DNA of 9,804 nt from Acetobacteraceae bacterium (GTDB lineage Bacteria; Pseudomonadota; Alphaproteobacteria; Acetobacterales; Acetobacteraceae): contig DAHWBL010000375.1 in the NCBI GenBank assembly GCA_027323595.1, forward strand, positions 1 through 9,804, written 5' to 3'. A program made the translations under genes and the position numbers. This document shows, in pieces, positions 6,206 to 9,804 of this stretch; position 1 is the first letter of the stretch; the number at the start of each line of letters is the position of its first letter. The notes below the pieces were generated by a model that made no database searches, was not told the DNA's origin, and worked only from the letters and a program-made list of their open reading frames with translations.

Positions 6206-6891
6206 GCGCGCACCGCCCTGCGGATCCAGACGAAATAGACGCCGGCCAGGGACGCCGCGAGCGCGAACCAGGTGAGCGCGTAGTTGAGATGGTCGTTGGG
6301 TGGCCGCGGCAGATGCTCGGCCGGCACCGGATATTGCCCGTCCGTCGCGCTGCCCAGCGCCACCAGCACGAACGGCGCGACCTGGGCGAACCCCAGCGCC
6401 GCGCCGATCCGCCCGGGGTCCATGGTGTAGAAATGCAGATGCGCCACATCGTCGGCCGGGGCGAACCAGCCCGGCGCATCGCCGCGTCGCGCATAGCCCA
6501 CGATGGTCGGCGGCGGCGGCGCGAGCGTGGTGGCGTCGTCGGGCGCCCAGCCGCGATCCACCAGGATCACGCTGCCGTCGGGGCGGGTCAGCGGCTGGAT
6601 CAGCCGCGCGCCCATCCGCTCGCCGCGCGGGGTGTGCCGCACCTCGACCAGATAGCGCGCGGTCCGGGAGGGGTCGATGCGCCCGCTCACCGACAGGCGG
6701 GCGAATTGCGGCGCGGCATCGCTCAGCGGCTGCGCCGGGGCGGTCTCGGCGGCGGCGATCCGGTCCAGCAGCACGCGCTTGCCGGCCAGCCGCTCCAGTT
6801 GCCACACCCCCAGCCCGATCAGCAGGGCGAAAATGCTGGCGAAAAACAGGGTTGGGAAAAACACGGGTGGCCGGGGCAGCCGCGCGGTCAT
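6202..6891 (-). CDS. surf1: SURF1 family cytochrome c oxidase assembly protein
   Basis: Inner-membrane assembly factor for aa3-type cytochrome c oxidase, linked in the family to heme a delivery to subunit I. The protein has 229 residues and the SURF1 layout: an N-terminal membrane helix (about 10-29) leading into G28-V-W-Q31, a periplasmic domain with RYLVEVRHTPRGERMGARLIQPL and the conserved LVDRGW (110-115), then NDHLNYALTWF (199-209) entering the C-terminal membrane helix that ends with WIRR. The frame opens at 7011, but ATG 6891 overlaps the DUF983 stop (ATGA) and directly precedes the first membrane helix, so I chose it. At the other end it overlaps the M32 carboxypeptidase start by ATGA. 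Its position behind coxC and DUF983 matches many alphaproteobacterial cox operons. No strong ribosome-binding site is seen, consistent with coupling to the upstream gene. Confidence 0.95.
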   Translation of the reverse strand: MTARLPRPPVFFPTLFFASIFALLIGLGVWQLERLAGKRVLLDRIAAAETAPAQPLSDAAPQFARLSVSGRIDPSRTARYLVEVRHTPRGERMGARLIQPLTRPDGSVILVDRGWAPDDATTLAPPPPTIVGYARRGDAPGWFAPADDVAHLHFYTMDPGRIGAALGFAQVAPFVLVALGSATDGQYPVPAEHLPRPPNDHLNYALTWFALAASLAGVYFVWIRRAVRA

Positions 6892-7247
6892 TGGTCGAGC
6901 CCGGTGGAGCGGAAACGGAATTGCTGCGCCACCAGCGCCGCCTTCAGCACCCGCAGCATCCAGATGGCGGCGGGAAAGGCGATCGCCGGCCACAGCAGCA
7001 CATGCACCCACAAAGGCGGGTTGAAATGGAACTCCACCCAGAAGGCCAGCACCACCAGGATCGCGCCCAGCACCAGCATCACCGCGAAGGCGGCGCCATC
7101 GCCGGTGTCGCAGGCGCGCAGGTCCAGATCACAGACCGCGCAGCGGTCGCGCACGGTGAGCAGCCCCTCGAACAGGGCGCCGCGTCCGCAGCGCGGGCAG
7201 CGACCGCGCAGGGCGATCCCCGCGAGCCCGGTCGCGGCGGTGTTCAC
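6888..7247 (-). CDS. DUF983 family zinc-ribbon membrane protein
   Basis: A 119-residue inner-membrane protein of the DUF983 family, commonly found between coxC and SURF1 in alphaproteobacteria and thought, without direct proof here, to help oxidase assembly. The N-terminal cytoplasmic part carries two CxxC pairs (C17-P-R-C20 and C36-A-V-C39) that would bind one metal ion, probably zinc. Two hydrophobic segments follow, about 53-73 and 79-101, then a short basic tail. The start is GTG 7247, one base after the coxC stop; no ATG or better start lies before the first CxxC, and GAG just upstream is at best a weak ribosome-binding site, so translation is probably coupled to coxC. It ends in an ATGA overlap with SURF1. 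Confidence 0.9.
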   Translation of the reverse strand: MNTAATGLAGIALRGRCPRCGRGALFEGLLTVRDRCAVCDLDLRACDTGDGAAFAVMLVLGAILVVLAFWVEFHFNPPLWVHVLLWPAIAFPAAIWMLRVLKAALVAQQFRFRSTGLDQ

Positions 7248-7248
7248 C

Positions 7249-8097
7249 TCACAGCGGCGGCGGACCCGCCCCCCACCAGTAGATCGCGACGAACAGGAAC
7301 AGCCACACCACGTCGACGAAGTGCCAATACCAGGCCGCCGCCTCGAAGCCGAAATGCTTCTCCTGGGTGAAGCCGCCGCGCATCGCGCGGAACCAGCACA
7401 CGGTCAGGAAGCAGGTGCCGACGATGACATGAAAGCCATGGAAGCCGGTGGCCAGGAAGAACACCGACGGATACACGCCGCCGGCGATGAACTTGAACGG
7501 CGCGTCCGAATATTCGATCGCCTGGCAGGTGGTGAAGCTCAGCCCGAGCAGGATGGTCAGCCCCAGGCCCCATTTCAGCGCCTTGAAGTCGCCGCTCAGC
7601 AGCCCGTGATGCGCCCAGGTGATGGTGGTGCCCGACAGCAGCAGGATCATGGTGTTGAGGAACGGCAGATGGAACGGGTCGAAGGTATGGACCCCCATCG
7701 GCGGCCACATCGCAACGGTGGCGCCGGAGACATGCTCGGGAAACAGGGCGAAATTGAAATAGGCCCAGAAGAACGCCGAGAAGAACATCACCTCCGAGGC
7801 GATGAACATGGTCATGCCGTAGCGCAGCCCCAGCCGCGTCACCGCGCTGTGCAGGCCCGGCGTGGCGCTCTCGCGCAGCACGTCGCGCCACCACAGGAAC
7901 ATCGTCGCCAGGATGCACACCGCCCCGATGATCAGCAGCGCATAGCCCTTGTCGTGCATCGCCAGCACGCCGCCGAACACGGTCAGACCGCCGGAGAAGG
8001 CGCCGAACAGCGGCCACGGGCTGGGATCGACCAGATGGTAGGGTTGCTTCAGTCCCGAGCTGCCGGGAACGGATACTGCGTGGCTGTCGGTGCTCAT
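7249..8097 (-). CDS. ctaE: Cytochrome c oxidase subunit III
   Basis: Core subunit III (CoxC/CtaE) of the aa3-type oxidase, a seven-helix inner-membrane protein that stabilises subunit I during turnover and supports proton uptake. It has 282 residues, usual for bacterial subunit III. Markers: an N-terminal KQPYHLVDPSPWPLFGAF; the FIASEVMFFSAFFWAYF helix with the conserved Glu102; TFDPFHLPFLNTMILLLSG; TITWAHHGL; the FFLATGFHGFHVIVGT segment; and the ending AAWYWHFVDVVWLFLFVAIYWWG. ATG 8097 has AGGG at 8108-8105, seven bases upstream. It follows the small CoxF-like gene by 52 bp. In many relatives ctaG (cox11) sits in that place, but here there is no room for it. Confidence 0.98.
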   Translation of the reverse strand: MSTDSHAVSVPGSSGLKQPYHLVDPSPWPLFGAFSGGLTVFGGVLAMHDKGYALLIIGAVCILATMFLWWRDVLRESATPGLHSAVTRLGLRYGMTMFIASEVMFFSAFFWAYFNFALFPEHVSGATVAMWPPMGVHTFDPFHLPFLNTMILLLSGTTITWAHHGLLSGDFKALKWGLGLTILLGLSFTTCQAIEYSDAPFKFIAGGVYPSVFFLATGFHGFHVIVGTCFLTVCWFRAMRGGFTQEKHFGFEAAAWYWHFVDVVWLFLFVAIYWWGAGPPPL

Positions 8098-8149
8098 CTT
8101 TGCGCCCTGTTGGGGTTGGGTCGAAACGGAGGAAAAATGGATGAAGTGG

Positions 8150-8299
8150 TCAATGAGTTTGCCCCAGCTTCACCAGCGTCATCACGAAGAACAGCGCCGC
8201 GAGGCCGAGCAGCACCACCAGCATGGCGATGTTGCGCCCGCGCCGGCGGCGCAGGAAGGCGGCAGTCGGCTCCCTGGCGGGGGGGACGATGGGTGCCAT
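8150..8299 (-). CDS. Small CoxF-like single-helix membrane protein
   Basis: A 49-residue protein with a proline-containing N-terminus, a basic cluster (RRRRGR, 17-22), one membrane helix (about 25-43, AMLVVLLGLAALFFVMTLV) and a KLGQTH end. The RN-helix-FxxxLVKLG pattern and the position right after ctaB match the tiny proteins called CoxF or 'cytochrome oxidase assembly small protein' in alphaproteobacteria; the positive-inside rule puts the N-terminus in the cytoplasm. Its exact role is unknown. ATG 8299 overlaps the ctaB stop by one base (TGATG) with GGTGGGG just upstream; the frame is open further upstream, but that part only mirrors ctaB in another frame. It is easily missed because of its length. 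Confidence 0.8.
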   Translation of the reverse strand: MAPIVPPAREPTAAFLRRRRGRNIAMLVVLLGLAALFFVMTLVKLGQTH

Positions 8300-9228
8300 C
8301 ACCCCACCATCCGGTCGATCGCCAGCGCGCCGAACAGCAGGAACAGATAGAGCAGCGAATATTTGAACGTCGCGCGCGCCGGCGCGTCCCTGGTCAGGCT
8401 GCGCCCGGTCTGGTCCTGCGCGTCGCGCAGCACCCGCACGGCGTCGATCAGGAACCATCCGCCGAGCCCGGCCGCGCAGCCGCCATAGATCGCGCCGGTC
8501 TGTCCCAGCAGCCACGGCAGCAGCGACACCGCGACCAGGATGACGGTGTAGATCAGGATCTGCCAGCGCGTGTGCCGCCCGCCGCGCACCACCGGCAGCA
8601 TCGGCACCCCGGCGCGGCGGTAGTCGTCATGCGCGTAGAGCGACAGCGACCAGAAATGCGGCGGCGTCCACAGGAAGATGATGGCGAACATCAGGATCGG
8701 CAGCACCGCGCTGCCCCCGGTCACCGCCGCCCAGCCGATCAGCGGCGGAAACGCGCCGGCGGCACCGCCGATGACGATGTTCTGCGGCGTGCGCCGCTTC
8801 AGCCACATGGTGTAGATGCCGACATAAAAAGCGATCGAGATCGCCAGCACCGCGGCCGCCGCGACATTGGTGGCCAGCCCCAGCACCAGCACCGAGGCCA
8901 CCGCCAGCGTCACCCCGAAGGCCAGCGCCTCCTCCGGCGCGATGCGCCCGGCCGGGATCGAACGGTTGGCGGTGCGCCGCATCACCGCGTCGATGTCGCG
9001 GTCGAACCACATGTTCATCGCCCCGGCGGCACCCGCGCCGACCGCGATGCACAGCAGCGCGATGACCCCGAGCAGCGGGTGCAGATGCCCCGGCGCGATC
9101 CACAGGCCGATCGCGCCGGTATAGACCACCAGCATGATCACCCGCGGCTTGAGCAGCATCAGCCAGTCGCGCAGGCTGGCACCGTCGGCCGATGCGGCAG
9201 TCAGCGTGGCGACATCAGTTTGGCTCAT
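8299..9228 (-). CDS. ctaB: Heme O synthase (protoheme IX farnesyltransferase)
   Basis: UbiA-family inner-membrane prenyltransferase (CtaB/CyoE/COX10) that adds farnesyl to heme b to give heme O, the precursor of the heme a used by the neighbouring oxidase. It has 309 residues, a normal length, with about nine hydrophobic segments. The first Asp-rich motif is N72-M-W-F-D76-R-D-I-D80 followed by AVMRRTANRSIPAGRI, the typical heme O synthase form; the second conserved region is WTPPHFWSLSLYAHDDY (187-203) and then GVPMLPVVRG. ATG 9228 lies 20 bp after the coxA stop; the frame opens at 9309, inside coxA, but family similarity begins near SLRDWLMLLKPRV soon after ATG 9228. The ribosome-binding site is weak (GGGG within CCGGGGCCGG). 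The end overlaps the small CoxF-like gene by one base. Confidence 0.97.
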   Translation of the reverse strand: MSQTDVATLTAASADGASLRDWLMLLKPRVIMLVVYTGAIGLWIAPGHLHPLLGVIALLCIAVGAGAAGAMNMWFDRDIDAVMRRTANRSIPAGRIAPEEALAFGVTLAVASVLVLGLATNVAAAAVLAISIAFYVGIYTMWLKRRTPQNIVIGGAAGAFPPLIGWAAVTGGSAVLPILMFAIIFLWTPPHFWSLSLYAHDDYRRAGVPMLPVVRGGRHTRWQILIYTVILVAVSLLPWLLGQTGAIYGGCAAGLGGWFLIDAVRVLRDAQDQTGRSLTRDAPARATFKYSLLYLFLLFGALAIDRMVG

Positions 9229-9248
9229 GGGTGTTGACCGGCCCCGGC

Positions 9249-9804
9249 TCAGTGGATCTGCGGCAGTTCGGCGTAGGTATGGAACGGCGGCGGGCTGCTC
9301 AGGCTCCATTCCAGGGTCGTCGCGCCCTCACCCCAGTAATTGTCGGCCGCCACTTCCTTGGAGGTGAAGGTGCGATAGCAGACATACAGGAAGATCAGCA
9401 CCGAGAAACCGCTGATATAGGCGCCCATCGAGGACACATGGTTCCACCCGGCGAACGCCTCGGGATAGTCCGGATAGCGGCGCGGCATGCCGGCCAGCCC
9501 GAGGAAATGCATCGGAAAGAAGGTCAGGTTCACGCCGATGAAGGTGACCCAGAAATGCACCTTGCCCCAGAACTCCGGATACTGGTGCCCCGACATCTTG
9601 CCGATCCAGTAGTAGAAACCGGCGAAGATCGAGAACACCGCGCCCAGGCTCAGCACGTAGTGGAAATGCGCGATCACGTAGTAGCTGTTGTGCAGGATCT
9701 GATCGAGCCCGGCATTGGACAGCACCACCCCGGTCACGCCGCCGACGGTGAACAAAAAGATGAACCCGATCGCCCACAGCATCGGCGTCGCCAGCTCGAT
9801 CGAC
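9249..9804 (-). CDS. ctaD: Cytochrome c oxidase subunit I, C-terminal part (start outside window)
   Basis: Catalytic subunit I (CoxA/CtaD) of an aa3-type heme-copper oxidase. Only the last 184 residues are in the window; the gene enters from the right edge. Seen are a membrane helix with LWAIGFIFLFTVGGVTGV, then NSYYVIAHFHYVLSLGAVF, whose two histidines (codons 9668-9666 and 9662-9660) are the axial ligands of heme a3 and heme a in this family. GVNLTFFPMHFLGLAGMPRRYPDYP is the classic subunit I block after the heme ligands. The ending NYWGEGATTLEWSLSSPPPFHTYAELPQIH is typical of proteobacterial CoxA. It starts the oxidase gene series in this window and stops 20 bp before ctaB; subunit II probably lies further right. 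Confidence 0.98.
   Translation of the reverse strand, partial: SIELATPMLWAIGFIFLFTVGGVTGVVLSNAGLDQILHNSYYVIAHFHYVLSLGAVFSIFAGFYYWIGKMSGHQYPEFWGKVHFWVTFIGVNLTFFPMHFLGLAGMPRRYPDYPEAFAGWNHVSSMGAYISGFSVLIFLYVCYRTFTSKEVAADNYWGEGATTLEWSLSSPPPFHTYAELPQIH

Noticed and set aside
6206..6805. An apparent fusion of a 200-residue N-terminal part to the M32 carboxypeptidase.
   Set aside because: That part is SURF1 read in another frame; the ATGA junction and normal M32 length support ATG 6205.
5599..9237. A very long open frame (1212 codons) on the + strand, antisense to ctaB, coxC, DUF983, SURF1 and much of the M32 gene.
   Set aside because: Its translation is low-complexity Arg/Pro/Ala/Gln-rich with no recognisable domain, and the - strand genes beneath are clear family members. 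GC-rich codon use depletes stop codons on the antisense strand, which explains the length.
1..9804. Search for CRISPR arrays, tRNA or rRNA genes, insertion sequences, phage genes or a toxin-antitoxin pair.
   Set aside because: No regularly spaced repeats, RNA gene signatures, transposase motifs or terminal repeats are visible; composition is even and coding density is high throughout.

Overview
The window is a GC-rich stretch of densely packed genes from what looks like an alphaproteobacterium, most likely in the Rhodospirillales/Acetobacteraceae area. This rests on the very high GC at third codon positions and on the order coxA - ctaB - small CoxF-like protein - coxC - DUF983 - SURF1, which is characteristic of alphaproteobacterial aa3 oxidase operons. 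The exact genus cannot be read from the sequence. No tRNA, rRNA, CRISPR array, insertion sequence or phage gene is visible.

Layout. Positions 1-2115 are on the + strand: the end of a LivG-type ATPase gene, a complete LivF-type ATPase gene and an NTF2/SnoaL-like gene joined to livF by an ATGA overlap. This is the distal end of a branched-chain amino-acid-type (HAAT) ABC transporter operon whose permease and binding-protein genes lie to the left. Everything from 2125 to 9804 is on the - strand. Read 5'->3' on that strand it runs: coxA/ctaD (C-terminal part only), ctaB/cyoE (heme O synthase), a 49-residue CoxF-like membrane protein, coxC/ctaE, a DUF983 zinc-ribbon membrane protein, SURF1, an M32 carboxypeptidase, an LLM-class flavin-dependent monooxygenase, an alpha/beta-hydrolase-fold protein and a host-attachment-family protein. 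The two blocks converge, with 9 bp between stop codons.

How the genes work together. coxA, ctaB, the small protein, coxC, DUF983 and SURF1 form a cytochrome c oxidase structural and assembly module: catalytic subunit I, subunit III, heme O synthesis and heme a insertion. Spacing is tight (overlaps of 1-4 bp or gaps of 1-52 bp), and SURF1 overlaps the M32 carboxypeptidase start by ATGA. After a 40-bp gap comes a second pair, the LLM oxidoreductase and the alpha/beta-hydrolase-like protein, overlapping by 14 bp. The host-attachment-family gene follows after 86 bp that hold two back-to-back hairpins.

Most of the window is ordinary, recognisable metabolism. The points most worth a second look are the hydrolase-fold protein whose nucleophile-elbow serine is replaced by glycine (GHGFG), the absence of ctaG/cox11 from its usual place between the small protein and coxC, the tandem hairpins that partly cover the ribosome-binding site of the host-attachment-family gene, and the uncharacterised NTF2-like protein coupled to the Liv-type transporter.
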